From Lysinibacillus antri (GTDB lineage Bacteria > Bacillota > Bacilli > Bacillales_A > Planococcaceae), in the NCBI RefSeq assembly GCF_003977595.1, contig NZ_RYYR01000007.1:1-64000 (forward strand): DNA of 64,000 nt, in the 5' to 3' direction. The stretch's first letter is position 1; each line of letters opens with the position of its first letter. The notes beneath the pieces are model-generated. The model did not search any database and was not told the origin of the DNA. It saw nothing but the letters and a program-made list of their open reading frames with translations. The position numbers and the translations under genes were made by a program. This document shows positions 34,102-44,138 of the stretch, piece after piece.

Positions 34102-34180
34102 AAGCTCGCATATATGCTTAAAAAGGGCATCGATTGTCAACAATTGATGAAACTAAAGCTAAAATGTGAGCTTTTTTCAT
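34102..34180 (+). terminator. Terminator with long stem after yvyF
   Basis: AAGCTCGCAT and ATGTGAGCTT form the outer stem, and the inside carries the near-palindrome ATCGATTGTCAACAATTGAT. TTTTTT follows. It would separate yvyF from the sigma-D-controlled flgM unit. Confidence 0.7.
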
Positions 34181-34192
34181 TTGAAACGTTAA

Positions 34193-34218
34193 CATTTTTG
34201 TGAACGAACCGAAATAAA
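34193..34218 (+). promoter_or_regulatory. Sigma-D-type promoter before flgM
   Basis: TAAC, 14 bp, ACCGAAAT compares with the consensus TAAA-N14/15-GCCGATAT at 3/4 and 6/8 positions, 31 bp ahead of the flgM start. flgM is known to be sigma-D dependent in Bacillus. Confidence 0.6.
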
Positions 34219-34249
34219 CAATAGCATACGAATTTAAGGAGGGGTAGTT

Positions 34250-34510
34250 GTGAAAATTACATCATTTAGTATAAATTCCGTTAACCCATATAACAAACAA
34301 CAACGATCAGCGAAGGCCGCAAGTGAAAAGCAAGCCTTTGCAGATAAAATTGAAATTTCAACTACCGCTAAAGAAATGTCAGCATCATCTACCTATTCTT
34401 CAGAACGTGCCCAAAAAGTTCAACAATTAAAAGAAAAAATCCAATCTGGCGAATACCAAGTGGATGCACGTAAAGTAGCAGAAGATATGCTGAAATACTA
34501 TCGTTATTAA
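34250..34510 (+). CDS. flgM: Anti-sigma-D factor FlgM
   Basis: The 86-residue protein has a variable Lys/Ser-rich start and the conserved C-terminal FlgM helix region (KIEISTTAKEMSA ... RAQKVQQLKEKIQSGEYQVDARKVAEDMLKYY). FlgM holds sigma-D inactive until the hook is complete. The start is GTG behind AAGGAGGGG. It heads the flgM-flgN-flgK-flgL unit. Confidence 0.93.
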   Translation: MKITSFSINSVNPYNKQQRSAKAASEKQAFADKIEISTTAKEMSASSTYSSERAQKVQQLKEKIQSGEYQVDARKVAEDMLKYYRY

Positions 34511-34535
34511 ACAGTGAAGGAGAGTTCATTAAACC

Positions 34536-35030
34536 ATGTCAGTTCAACAAATTATCTCGATCTTAGAAAAACTCGAAAAAATGCATAAAAGTTTGCTTGA
34601 GCTTAGCCTTAAAAAAACAGAGCTTGTGAAAAAGGGTGACATGGAAGAACTTGACCAAATGTTAAAAAACGAACAGTCTCACGTAGCGGCGATCGGGACA
34701 TTCGAGCAACAGCGTCAAGCACTAGTACGGGATTACTTAAATGCAAAAGGAATTGCACATGCTGACACGCCATCAGTGCTCGATGTCATTGAAGCTGCTG
34801 AAACGAATGAAGAACGTAACCAATTAACAGATGTGCGCAATCGATTAATGTTAGTAATTGACGACTTAAAAAAACAAAACGACTTAAACCAAAAACTCGT
34901 TTTCCAATCATTACAATTCGTCAATATGACATTAGACATGTTACGCCCGCAACCAACTCAAATTAATTATTCGGGTAAAGAAGTGCGCGGTCAAAATCTA
35001 ACGAGAACAAACTTTGATTCACAAGCATAA
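34536..35030 (+). CDS. flgN: Flagellar chaperone FlgN
   Basis: The 164-residue all-helical protein matches FlgN in length, coiled-coil character and position between flgM and flgK. It is the export chaperone for the hook-filament junction proteins FlgK and FlgL. AAGGAGAG precedes the ATG. Confidence 0.9.
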   Translation: MSVQQIISILEKLEKMHKSLLELSLKKTELVKKGDMEELDQMLKNEQSHVAAIGTFEQQRQALVRDYLNAKGIAHADTPSVLDVIEAAETNEERNQLTDVRNRLMLVIDDLKKQNDLNQKLVFQSLQFVNMTLDMLRPQPTQINYSGKEVRGQNLTRTNFDSQA

Positions 35031-35092
35031 TGCGTGGTCTGGCATCACGCCCTACATAAAACAATCATTCTATTTTTAAAGGAGGAGACTTC

Positions 35093-36640
35093 ATGCGCTC
35101 CACATTTATGGGATTAGAAACAAGTAAGCGTGGCCTTTTCACGCAACAAAGTGCTTTATATACAACAGGCCATAATATTTCCAATGCAAATACGGAAGGC
35201 TATTCGCGTCAACGGGTAAATATGGCGCCTACACACGGATATCCAGGTACAGGACTTAACACACCTAAAATGCCAGGACATATTGGTACAGGGGTGCAAG
35301 CAACATCTGTAGAACGTATGCGCGATGAGTTTGTTGATATGCAGTATCGTCAAGAAACAAACAAATTGGGCTATTGGGATGCAAGGTCAAAAGCAATTAC
35401 CCAAATGGAAGATATATTAAAGGAACCTTCTGACTACGGCTTATCCAAATCCATGGATGAATTTTGGAATTCTCTGCAAGACTTAAATGTTCGACCGGAA
35501 GATGGTGGTGCTCGAGCAGTAGTTGTTCAGCGGGGCATTGCTGTTGCTGATTCTTTTAACTACATGTACAACTCGATTTCACAATTAAAAACAAACGCTG
35601 GAGAAGAGATTGGGATTCTTTTAAAAGATACTAACTCTATTTTAAAGCAAATCGCAAGTATTAACGAGCAAGTTCAAGCTATTGAACCGAATGGATACAT
35701 GCCAAATGATTTATACGATGCTCGTGATAAATTAATAGATGAACTTTCTAATTCGTTTCCAATTGAAATTTCGAGTGTACCATCTGGGGGAAATGCATTA
35801 GAAATTGCTGAGGGCTCTATTACTGTTGCATTAAGACTTAAAGATGGCTCAAAAGTAACGTTAGTAGAAGGACGTAACTATGCTCAGATTCAAAATGCTG
35901 GAACAAATACAGAAACTGATGGCGTTACCCCAAAAGGACCAATTGAAGGTTTACAAATTGTTAATATTGATGGCACTACGGAAATAGGTATTGATAACGT
36001 AACGAATGTAGGGAAATATAAATCATTAGTAGATTCATACGGGTATAGCACTGCATCTGGTGAAAAAGGTCTTTTCCCAGATATGTTGGCAAACCTAAAT
36101 TTAATGGCTCAATCATTCGCTACTGCTTTTAATACTTTACATAAAGGTGGTACCGATTTATCTGGAGCTATTGGGGAAGCTTTTTTTGTACAGAAAGGCA
36201 CTACCGATGAAACAGGAATTACAGCTGGTAATATTTATGTTTCGCAAAAATTAATAGAAGACCCAAATAAAATTGCTGCTTCAGATTCTGCAGCAAATAT
36301 TGCAGAGCCAGGAAATGGTAAACAAGCTTTAAAACTAGCAAATTTAAAATTTGGTAGCCTTACTGCTTTAGAAGATGTTAGTGTTCAAACTTATTTCGAA
36401 GGTTTAATTGGACAGCTTGGGGTTGATGGGCAACAAGCTAGTCGATTAGCGTATAATGCACAAACTTTACAACAGTCCGTATCAGAACGTCGTGCATCGA
36501 TTAGTTCTGTATCTTTAGATGAAGAAATGACAAATATGATAACATTCCAACAGGCTTATAATGCAAATGCCCGAATGATTACAGTAATTGATGAAACGTT
36601 AGATAAAATCATTAACGGCATGGGCCGAGTAGGATTATAG
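35093..36640 (+). CDS. flgK: Flagellar hook-associated protein FlgK
   Basis: The 515-residue protein has the conserved N-terminal helices (MRSTFMGLETSKRGLFTQQSALYTTGHNISNANTEGYSRQ pattern) and the C-terminal helices (EEMTNMITFQQAYNANARMI ... TLDKIINGMGRVGL) that build the hook-filament junction. Length is normal for the family. It sits 62 bp after flgN behind AAAGGAGGAG. Confidence 0.95.
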   Translation: MRSTFMGLETSKRGLFTQQSALYTTGHNISNANTEGYSRQRVNMAPTHGYPGTGLNTPKMPGHIGTGVQATSVERMRDEFVDMQYRQETNKLGYWDARSKAITQMEDILKEPSDYGLSKSMDEFWNSLQDLNVRPEDGGARAVVVQRGIAVADSFNYMYNSISQLKTNAGEEIGILLKDTNSILKQIASINEQVQAIEPNGYMPNDLYDARDKLIDELSNSFPIEISSVPSGGNALEIAEGSITVALRLKDGSKVTLVEGRNYAQIQNAGTNTETDGVTPKGPIEGLQIVNIDGTTEIGIDNVTNVGKYKSLVDSYGYSTASGEKGLFPDMLANLNLMAQSFATAFNTLHKGGTDLSGAIGEAFFVQKGTTDETGITAGNIYVSQKLIEDPNKIAASDSAANIAEPGNGKQALKLANLKFGSLTALEDVSVQTYFEGLIGQLGVDGQQASRLAYNAQTLQQSVSERRASISSVSLDEEMTNMITFQQAYNANARMITVIDETLDKIINGMGRVGL

Positions 36641-36658
36641 TAGTTAGGAGGTTAGACC

Positions 36659-37540
36659 ATGCGCGTAACACAATCAATGCTTTCTGGTAACATGCTTCGA
36701 AATTTATCCAATAGTTACTCAAAACTAGGAAAAGTTCAAGAGCAAATTAATACAGGTAAAAAGGTTACTCGTCCTTCAGATGACCCTGTCGTTGCAATGA
36801 AGGGAATTAGCTATCGTACAGAATTAAACAATGTTGAACAATTTTCTCGTAATATTGGGGAAGCATATAACTGGTTAGATACAACAGATGATACATTCGA
36901 TAAAATCGGATCTGCTCTACAGCGTGCGAACGAATTGATGGTTCAAGCATCAAACGATACTACTACTGCTGAAGATCGAGAGAAAATCGATAGTGAATTA
37001 CAACAGTTAAGAGATCATGTTCAAAATCTATCAAATACTAGAATAGGCAATCGCTATATTTTTAGTGGGACAAAGACAACGACACCCCCTTACCAAGCTG
37101 GAACAGGATACATTACAAATGATCCTGCATTTGAAAAAACGATAGAGATCGAAGTGTTTGATGGAATTAATTTACAAGTAAATACAACACCTATCAAATT
37201 GTTTAGTGAAATCGATCAAATGTTTGATCAAATAGGTAAAGATATTAGTTCAGGAGCTTCAGGTAAACAATTATCGTCACATTTATCAACAATCGACGAT
37301 AATATGAATAAGTTACTGACTACTCGTGCTGACATTGGTGCACGACAAAATCGTGTAGAATTAATGGATGCGCGACTGCAATCACAAGAAATCATTGCAA
37401 CAAAACGGATGTCAGAAAATGAGGATGTGGATTATGAAAAAACAATTACAGAAATGATTACTCAGGAATCTATACACCGTGCAGCACTTTCTGTAGGTGC
37501 ACGAATTATTCAACCAACTTTAACGGATTTTCTAAGATAA
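36659..37540 (+). CDS. flgL: Flagellar hook-associated protein FlgL
   Basis: The 293-residue protein has the flagellin-like N-terminal helix (QINTGKKVTRPSDDPVVAMKGI) and C-terminal helix, with a shorter central part. FlgL is the second junction protein next to FlgK. It follows flgK by 18 bp with TTAGGAGGT as ribosome-binding site. Confidence 0.95.
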   Translation: MRVTQSMLSGNMLRNLSNSYSKLGKVQEQINTGKKVTRPSDDPVVAMKGISYRTELNNVEQFSRNIGEAYNWLDTTDDTFDKIGSALQRANELMVQASNDTTTAEDREKIDSELQQLRDHVQNLSNTRIGNRYIFSGTKTTTPPYQAGTGYITNDPAFEKTIEIEVFDGINLQVNTTPIKLFSEIDQMFDQIGKDISSGASGKQLSSHLSTIDDNMNKLLTTRADIGARQNRVELMDARLQSQEIIATKRMSENEDVDYEKTITEMITQESIHRAALSVGARIIQPTLTDFLR

Positions 37541-37543
37541 TTT

Positions 37544-37578
37544 AAAGCGTTTGGACATTTGCTCCAAACGCTTTCTTT
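37544..37578 (+). terminator. Hairpin between flgL and yviE
   Basis: AAAGCGTTTGG and CCAAACGCTTT form a perfect 11-bp stem with a 9-base loop. The T run after it is short (TCTTTAAA), so it may attenuate or stabilise messages and not fully terminate. Confidence 0.7.
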
Positions 37579-37593
37579 AAAGGGGGAAATATT

Positions 37594-38148
37594 TTGAATG
37601 TCCCAAAGCTCCAGCTCCAATCAACGAACGCACAGATTGGATTAAATATTCAAAAACCAATACAAGAAATTAAACAACCACAAGCTAATTTGGATTTGCA
37701 ACAACCGCAAGCCAAAATGTCGATTGAAACGACAAAATCTAAACTTTCCATTGACTCTTTCGAAGCGAGGGAAAGTATGGACTTCAAAAACTCACGAAGT
37801 CGTACCGCTGAAATTGCTCAACAAAGTAAACAAGAAGGGCTTGAAGGAATAGGTAGAAGAGCGCAAGAAGGTCAAGAGTTAATGAACATTCAAAACGGCG
37901 GTAACCCAATTGCAGAACAGGCAAAAAGAAGAGGAAGACAACCCTATTCGAGTATAAATATTAAGTTCATTCCCCAAGCTGATAGTGTGAAAATAAACTT
38001 TGAACCAGCAAAAGTGGATATACAAGTAGAGCCTCAAAAAGTCATTAATAATTCAACAGCCAATAAACCTAGCCATAATTACACACCTGGTAAAGTAAAG
38101 GTCGAAATGCTACAATACCCATCCTTAAAAATAGATTGGCTAATATAA
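37594..38148 (+). CDS. yviE: DUF6470 family flagellar-region protein YviE
   Basis: The 184-residue protein is rich in Gln, Lys and Ile and is predicted to form beta strands at both ends around a helical centre. It opens with a Q-I-G-L-N-I-Q-K-P segment typical of YviE, encoded between flgL and fliW in Bacilli. Function unknown. The start is TTG behind AAAGGGGG. Confidence 0.85.
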   Translation: MNVPKLQLQSTNAQIGLNIQKPIQEIKQPQANLDLQQPQAKMSIETTKSKLSIDSFEARESMDFKNSRSRTAEIAQQSKQEGLEGIGRRAQEGQELMNIQNGGNPIAEQAKRRGRQPYSSINIKFIPQADSVKINFEPAKVDIQVEPQKVINNSTANKPSHNYTPGKVKVEMLQYPSLKIDWLI

Positions 38149-38166
38149 AAAGTGAGGAACGACAAA

Positions 38167-38604
38167 ATGAAAATTAAAACAGCTTATATGGATGAAATAA
38201 CGATTGATCCAGCAAATATCCTTATATTTGAACATGGTATCCCGGGTTTTGAGGAAGAAAAGTCTTTTGTTCTCTTACCATTAGAAGAAAACAGTGTCTT
38301 TCAAATTCTTCAATCAACAAATACTGAAAACTTAGCATTTGTGATTACGAGTCCGTATTCAATTGCTACTAACTATAATTTTACATTAGATGACGCAACT
38401 GTAAATTCACTCGATATTAAAAGTGAAAATGAAGTGGCGGTGTTTGTAATCGTATCACTTAAAGAAACGTTAGCCCAATCAACTGTTAATCTAAAAGCAC
38501 CTATTGTAATAAACATAACAAATAAAAAAGCAAAACAAGTCATCTTGGACAATGAGGCCTATTCAATTCGTCATACAATCCCTTTAGAAAGTGTAAGGGG
38601 GTGA
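38167..38604 (+). CDS. fliW: Flagellar assembly factor FliW
   Basis: The 145-residue beta-barrel protein has the FliW features IFEHGIPGFEEEKSFVLLPL and a C-terminal P-I-V-I-N. FliW binds either flagellin or CsrA; when flagellin is scarce it removes CsrA from hag mRNA. The ATG at 38167 is chosen because GTGAGGA precedes it at normal distance. Confidence 0.93.
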   Translation: MKIKTAYMDEITIDPANILIFEHGIPGFEEEKSFVLLPLEENSVFQILQSTNTENLAFVITSPYSIATNYNFTLDDATVNSLDIKSENEVAVFVIVSLKETLAQSTVNLKAPIVINITNKKAKQVILDNEAYSIRHTIPLESVRG

Positions 38605-38608
38605 GTCT

Positions 38609-38824
38609 ATGTTAGTACTATCAAGAAAAGCAGGAGAAACGATTTGGATTGGTGAAGACGTAGAAATTGTCATATCTGAGGTAAAAGGTGAGCAAGTAAA
38701 AATAGGGATCCGTGCACCGAGGAACATAGATATCGTTCGTGGTGAATTAAGACAAGATGTTTCAGAATCGAACACAGAGGCAGTTGTCAAAAGTTTAGAT
38801 ATACTAAAACAATCAAACAAATAA
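38609..38824 (+). CDS. csrA: Carbon storage regulator CsrA
   Basis: The 71-residue protein starts MLVLSRKAGETIWIG and contains VKIGIRAPRNIDIVRGEL, the two RNA-binding edges of CsrA, with a slightly extended C-terminal helix that binds FliW in Gram-positives. It represses hag translation. It lies 4 bp after fliW behind GGGGGTGAG. Confidence 0.95.
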   Translation: MLVLSRKAGETIWIGEDVEIVISEVKGEQVKIGIRAPRNIDIVRGELRQDVSESNTEAVVKSLDILKQSNK

Positions 38825-38827
38825 ATG

Positions 38828-38866
38828 AAATCCGCTTAGTGGTAATTTTTCTAAGCGGTTTTTTCT
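38828..38866 (+). terminator. Terminator of the flgM-csrA unit
   Basis: AAATCCGCTTAG and CTAAGCGGTTT form a stem of 11-12 bp followed by TTTTTCT, directly after csrA. Confidence 0.88.
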
Positions 38867-38979
38867 ATTATATAAACTAATAATCTATAGAGTTTTACAA
38901 ATAAATAGATTAACTTTATTGTGAAGCCTAAGGTTGCAAACTATCATACAAATATCTCAAAAAACTTTTCAAAAACTAT

Positions 38980-39005
38980 TAAACATTTACTAGCTCTTCC
39001 GATAT
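38980..39005 (+). promoter_or_regulatory. hag: Sigma-D promoter of hag
   Basis: TAAA, 14 bp, TCCGATAT matches the sigma-D consensus TAAA-N14-GCCGATAT at 11 of 12 positions, about 105 bp ahead of the flagellin start codon. Confidence 0.9.
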
Positions 39006-39068
39006 TAATTATGTAAGCAAGAGAAGTGAGAGCGGCCGACTTGGTTCTCTTGTACATACAATAAAAAT

Positions 39069-39103
39069 GCTCACAAGGACGTGAGCTAAACATTCCAAGG
39101 AGG
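39069..39103 (+). promoter_or_regulatory. hag: CsrA-binding leader of hag mRNA
   Basis: GCTCAC-AAGGAC-GTGAGC is a 6-bp hairpin showing AAGGA in its loop, the classic CsrA site. A second AAGGA overlaps the Shine-Dalgarno sequence (CAAGGAGGA). This two-site arrangement is that of the Bacillus hag leader, where CsrA blocks ribosome binding. csrA and fliW lie directly upstream. Confidence 0.85.
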
Positions 39104-39111
39104 AAATTAAA

Positions 39112-40737
39112 ATGAGAATTAATCATAATATCGCAGCACTTAACACATACCGTCAATTAAACAGTGCAGCTGGTGCACAATCTAAATCTATGGAGAAATT
39201 ATCTTCAGGTTTACGTATCAACCGCGCTGGAGATGACGCAGCTGGTTTAGCAATCTCTGAAAAAATGCGTGCACAGGTTCGTGGTTTAGACCAAGCAGCA
39301 GCAAACGCTCAAGATGGTATTTCTTTAATCCAAACAGCTGAGGGTGCGTTAAACGAAACACACTCAATTTTACAACGTATGCGTGAATTAGCTGACCAAT
39401 CAGCAAACGGTACAAACACAGCTGAAGATCGTAAAGCTCTTCAAGATGAAGTTAAACAATTAAAAGATGAAATTGACCGTATTGGTAATACTACAGAATT
39501 CAATACTCAAAAATTATTAAATGGTAACTTAAAATCTGCTGCAGGTGCTTCAGTAGGACAAAATACTACTACTGGCTCTACTGTAGGTAAATTAGCAGCA
39601 GGAACAATTACTGTATCTGCTGGTGGTTCAATTTCAGCAGCTGCATTTTCTACCTCATCATTTGTAGCTGAAACTATTAATGTAGACGGAACTGAAATTA
39701 CTGTAAATTGGCAAAACTTAAGTACAGATGAACAAAATATCATTAAAAATGGTGCTAGTGATGATGCTACTTCTCAACAAAAAGCTCTTGATTTAATGAT
39801 TAGTAAAATTAATGAAGCGATTGATCAATCTGGTAGTGGAGTTGCACATGTAAGTGGCTATCTTTCTAGTGGTGCTCTTACCCTAACTAGCGGTTCAGAA
39901 GGAACTAATTCTAAAATTACAGCAGGAACTGCAGGAGTGTTGAAAGATGCTCTTGGTGCTGCGCCTGTAGCAACTAGTGGAACAAATACGTATAATGGAA
40001 CTTCTGTTGCTGCTAGTGCTGCATCTAGTTTCACGGCTGATATTAACGGTGTAACAATGAATGTTGAACTTTCAGCAGCTATTTCAAACGGTGAAGATAT
40101 GTCTACTGCAGCCGACATTTTACAATCAGCTATTAATACAGCCATCACTAGTGCAAATGCAACTGCAGGTGCTACTTCGAATGCTGACCCAGGTTTCATA
40201 TCTGACGTTAAAGTAAATGTCTTAAAAGATGGTCGTTTTGAAATCGTTAGTGAAACGGGTCCTGTTAAATTAGCTGATAAAGCTGGTGTAACGACTGTAA
40301 AAGATTTAGGACTATCTTCAGCACAAACTGAGGCATCAAGTAATGGTGGTATGACATTCCAAATTGGTGCTAATAAAGGCCAAACAATCACTTTTGGTAT
40401 TAATGATATGCGTTCAGCAGCACTTGGAATTGCAAGTGTAGATATTTCTACACAAGCTGGAGCTTCAAATGCACTTGAAAGTTTAGATAAAGCAATCAAA
40501 TCAGTATCATCTGAACGTTCAAAACTAGGTGCTGTTCAAAACCGATTAGAGCACACTATCAATAACTTAAGTACATCTTCTGAAAACCTAACTGCTGCGG
40601 AATCTCGTATCCGTGACGTAGATATGGCAAAAGAAATGATGAACCAAACAAAGAACTCTATTCTTTCTCAAGCTGCTCAAGCAATGCTTGCACAAGCAAA
40701 CCAACAACCACAAGGTGTTCTTCAATTATTACGTTAA
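39112..40737 (+). CDS. hag: Flagellin
   Basis: The 541-residue protein has the conserved D0/D1 N-terminus (residues 1-140; [37 protein letters not shown]) and C-terminus (last 100; [13 protein letters not shown] ... GVLQLLR). The middle (about 145-430) is a large Ser/Thr/Ala-rich insertion, much longer than in the roughly 300-residue Bacillus subtilis Hag. That surface-exposed region is the natural site for O-linked sugars made by the genes downstream. It is a single-gene unit with a sigma-D promoter, CsrA sites and a terminator. Confidence 0.97.
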   Translation: MRINHNIAALNTYRQLNSAAGAQSKSMEKLSSGLRINRAGDDAAGLAISEKMRAQVRGLDQAAANAQDGISLIQTAEGALNETHSILQRMRELADQSANGTNTAEDRKALQDEVKQLKDEIDRIGNTTEFNTQKLLNGNLKSAAGASVGQNTTTGSTVGKLAAGTITVSAGGSISAAAFSTSSFVAETINVDGTEITVNWQNLSTDEQNIIKNGASDDATSQQKALDLMISKINEAIDQSGSGVAHVSGYLSSGALTLTSGSEGTNSKITAGTAGVLKDALGAAPVATSGTNTYNGTSVAASAASSFTADINGVTMNVELSAAISNGEDMSTAADILQSAINTAITSANATAGATSNADPGFISDVKVNVLKDGRFEIVSETGPVKLADKAGVTTVKDLGLSSAQTEASSNGGMTFQIGANKGQTITFGINDMRSAALGIASVDISTQAGASNALESLDKAIKSVSSERSKLGAVQNRLEHTINNLSTSSENLTAAESRIRDVDMAKEMMNQTKNSILSQAAQAMLAQANQQPQGVLQLLR

Positions 40738-40748
40738 TGATAAAAAGA

Positions 40749-40782
40749 AGAGGATCGGGGAAACTCCTCGATCCTCTTTTTA
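40749..40782 (+). terminator. Terminator of hag
   Basis: AGAGGATCG and CGATCCTCT pair perfectly, the inner GGG/CTC part extends the stem, and TTTTT follows. Confidence 0.92.
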
Positions 40783-40824
40783 TACATAGAATGGAAAGAA
40801 TAAAAAAGTTTAGAAGGTGAAAAA

Positions 40825-42639
40825 ATGTTTATAGATAAAAATATAGAAATATTACAACAAAACGCAATGCATTGGATAGGAAATCTAACACCTTCTTCTA
40901 TTGCACATACATTCATCTCAGCAGAAAATTCAAAAGTAGAGTATTTTGAGGATAATAATGGTGTAGTTTATAGAACAGAAGATATATATGATCAATCATT
41001 TGAAAGTAACCCATTAAAAAAGGAGATTATCTTTGTAATAGGTATTAATTCTATAGATGAATTGAAGACGCTACATAAAAGAATAAATAGAGATTCATTA
41101 TTAGTAGTTATAGAACCGAATTTATCATTTTTTAATCATGTATTGCAGAATAAAAATCTAGAGCTTTTTAATAATAAAAATATTGTATTATTTTCGGATA
41201 ATATCCCAAAATTAAATGATTTTATTCGAGGTTTCTTTTCAAATTATGGTTCACTTGGGTTAGCTAAGAATATAAATTTTTATCAAACCAATTATTATCG
41301 AAATAATGAAATTGAAACAACAAAATATGTTATAAAAACTATTCGTGAAGTTGTTAGGAATGTTATATTATCTGTTGGGAATAGTGTAGTAGATGGGTTA
41401 GATGGTTTAAAAAATAATCTAGAAAATTTAATGTGGTTTGAAAAGGCAAAGAATGTTGCGCAACTAAAAAACAAATACATAGATAAACCCGCCATTATTG
41501 TTTCAGCTGGTCCTTCTTTGAATAAAAATATTAAAGAACTTAAAAAAGCTAAAGGAAAAGCGGTTATAATTGCAGTTGATACCATTTTAAATAAATTATT
41601 AATGGAGGAAATTATCCCTGATTTTGTTTGTTCTGTTGAACGAATTCCAGTGGTATACGAATATTTTTATAAGGATAAGAATATTCCAAAAGAGGTAACA
41701 CTCGTAGGTCCCCCGCTATTGGATTTCCGAGTTTTTTCAGAATTCAAAGGAGACATACTTTTACCATTGAGAAGTGGAGTAGCGGAGTATAAATGGATAC
41801 AAGACCTTTTAGGGATAGATAATGATAATTTTATTGGAATGGGATCTTCTTCTGCGCATGTTGCATTTGGCTTAGCGGAACACTTGGGGGCTTCACCTAT
41901 TGTTTTAGTGGGGCAAGATTTAGCCTATGGTTCTAAAGAGGGAGATTCTCATGCAACTGGTACAGTGTATGACGATAAAGTTAATAACACAAAAACTGAA
42001 ACTTTGATTCAGGATTATGAAGTAGAAGGATATTATGGGGAATTAGTGCGTACAACTTATATATGGGGATATTTCAAACAGTGGTTTGAAGCACAAATCA
42101 GTAATCATCAGTTATTAGTTATTAATGCTACTGAGGGTGGAGCAAAAATTAATGGAACCTTACAAAAACCATTAACAGAAACAATAGACACATATTGTTT
42201 AGAAGAGCTTAAATCAGTAAAAGAGACAATTAGTAAGATAAATTCATATAATATTAACATTAATGACATAAAAGATGTACTTACAAAAGAAAAAAATTAC
42301 TTTTCTAAGTTTAAAGAAACATGCACAAAACAGCTTGAGGTTATTAGTCAATTAAAAATTACTCATTCAAGTTCAACGAAAAAGTTAACAAAAATTGTTG
42401 AACAATTACAAAAGACAAATGTTATTATGAATGAAATTTTACGACATGACTTACTAAGACATAATTTACAATCAATTGTAGTCAAGACACTCTGGGATAT
42501 TAACAGTATAGAACAAGTAATTAATTCAAATAACTTAATGAAGAATAAAGAAGTACAATTAAAAATGTTAAATACAGCTATTGTTTGTGTTGAACAAATA
42601 GAGGCTCATATAAATAATGTATTAGAAAATTATAATTGA
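40825..42639 (+). CDS. maf: Motility-associated factor (Maf) flagellin glycosyltransferase
   Basis: The 604-residue protein contains the DUF115/MptE-like domain (about residues 200-440) with PAIIVSAGPSLNKNI, then FVCSVERIP, GMGSSSAHVAFGLAEHLGASPIVLVGQDLAYG and a helical C-terminal domain. Maf proteins transfer pseudaminic or legionaminic acid to Ser/Thr of flagellin inside the cell. It lies between the flagellin gene and the pseudaminic acid genes, which supports this role. AGAAGGTGA precedes the ATG. Confidence 0.9.
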   Translation: MFIDKNIEILQQNAMHWIGNLTPSSIAHTFISAENSKVEYFEDNNGVVYRTEDIYDQSFESNPLKKEIIFVIGINSIDELKTLHKRINRDSLLVVIEPNLSFFNHVLQNKNLELFNNKNIVLFSDNIPKLNDFIRGFFSNYGSLGLAKNINFYQTNYYRNNEIETTKYVIKTIREVVRNVILSVGNSVVDGLDGLKNNLENLMWFEKAKNVAQLKNKYIDKPAIIVSAGPSLNKNIKELKKAKGKAVIIAVDTILNKLLMEEIIPDFVCSVERIPVVYEYFYKDKNIPKEVTLVGPPLLDFRVFSEFKGDILLPLRSGVAEYKWIQDLLGIDNDNFIGMGSSSAHVAFGLAEHLGASPIVLVGQDLAYGSKEGDSHATGTVYDDKVNNTKTETLIQDYEVEGYYGELVRTTYIWGYFKQWFEAQISNHQLLVINATEGGAKINGTLQKPLTETIDTYCLEELKSVKETISKINSYNININDIKDVLTKEKNYFSKFKETCTKQLEVISQLKITHSSSTKKLTKIVEQLQKTNVIMNEILRHDLLRHNLQSIVVKTLWDINSIEQVINSNNLMKNKEVQLKMLNTAIVCVEQIEAHINNVLENYN

Positions 42640-43134
42640 GTCAGTATTAGAACAACATAATTTTTGAAGTTTGTATATACATTCTAAATAATACAGTGAT
42701 AAGAAAAGTCAACTAAGAACTTCTAAATTTTACTGTATGTTGAGCTACTTATTAATATATACATTCGACAAAAAAATGGTAAATTGATTGCAACATTTGA
42801 GTGGGATAAGTGTGTAAACGTAAATGTTTTTTTCAATTCGAATGGTGCGATACAGGCATAAATTTTTTGTTCGTAGTGATAAATCTACAAAACCTTTGAG
42901 AGAAAAAGAATTCTTTTTATTTATCGCTATTTTTTAGAGACACTGATAATTCACGCGTGAATTAAGACTATTGTATTGGAAATTTAAAATAATACATATT
43001 AAGCCAATGAAGAGGCGATAATACAGAAGATTGCAAACCCTTGTAAGGTTATACGAAAGGTTGATCCGTTGCGAAAAAGCAAATGATAGTTGTAGACTTT
43101 CTCGAGGGAAAAGTATGGTAATGGAGGATATTAA
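42640..43134. other. AT-rich region before the pse operon
   Basis: No gene is seen. It holds the palindromes AAAAAGAATTCTTTTT (42903-42918) and the 18-bp one at 42947, and must contain the promoter of the pse operon. A G/A-rich segment at 43030-43110 may fold (GCAAACC against GGTTGATCCGTTGC) but no known riboswitch is recognised. Confidence 0.4.
42947..42964. promoter_or_regulatory. Perfect 18-bp palindrome
   Basis: TAATTCACGCGTGAATTA is a perfect 18-bp palindrome with a GC-rich core, 170 bp before pseB. Such a symmetric site could be an operator for a dimeric regulator. No regulator gene is adjacent. Confidence 0.45.
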
Positions 43135-44103
<969 letters not shown>

Positions 44104-44138
44104 TCATTGACTGCATTTTTTCATTAAGGAGTAAAACA

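Noticed and set aside
39858-40499. 213-codon minus-strand frame inside the flagellin gene
   Set aside because: It lies opposite the central flagellin region, whose codon use keeps the antisense frame open; there is no start signal or known product.
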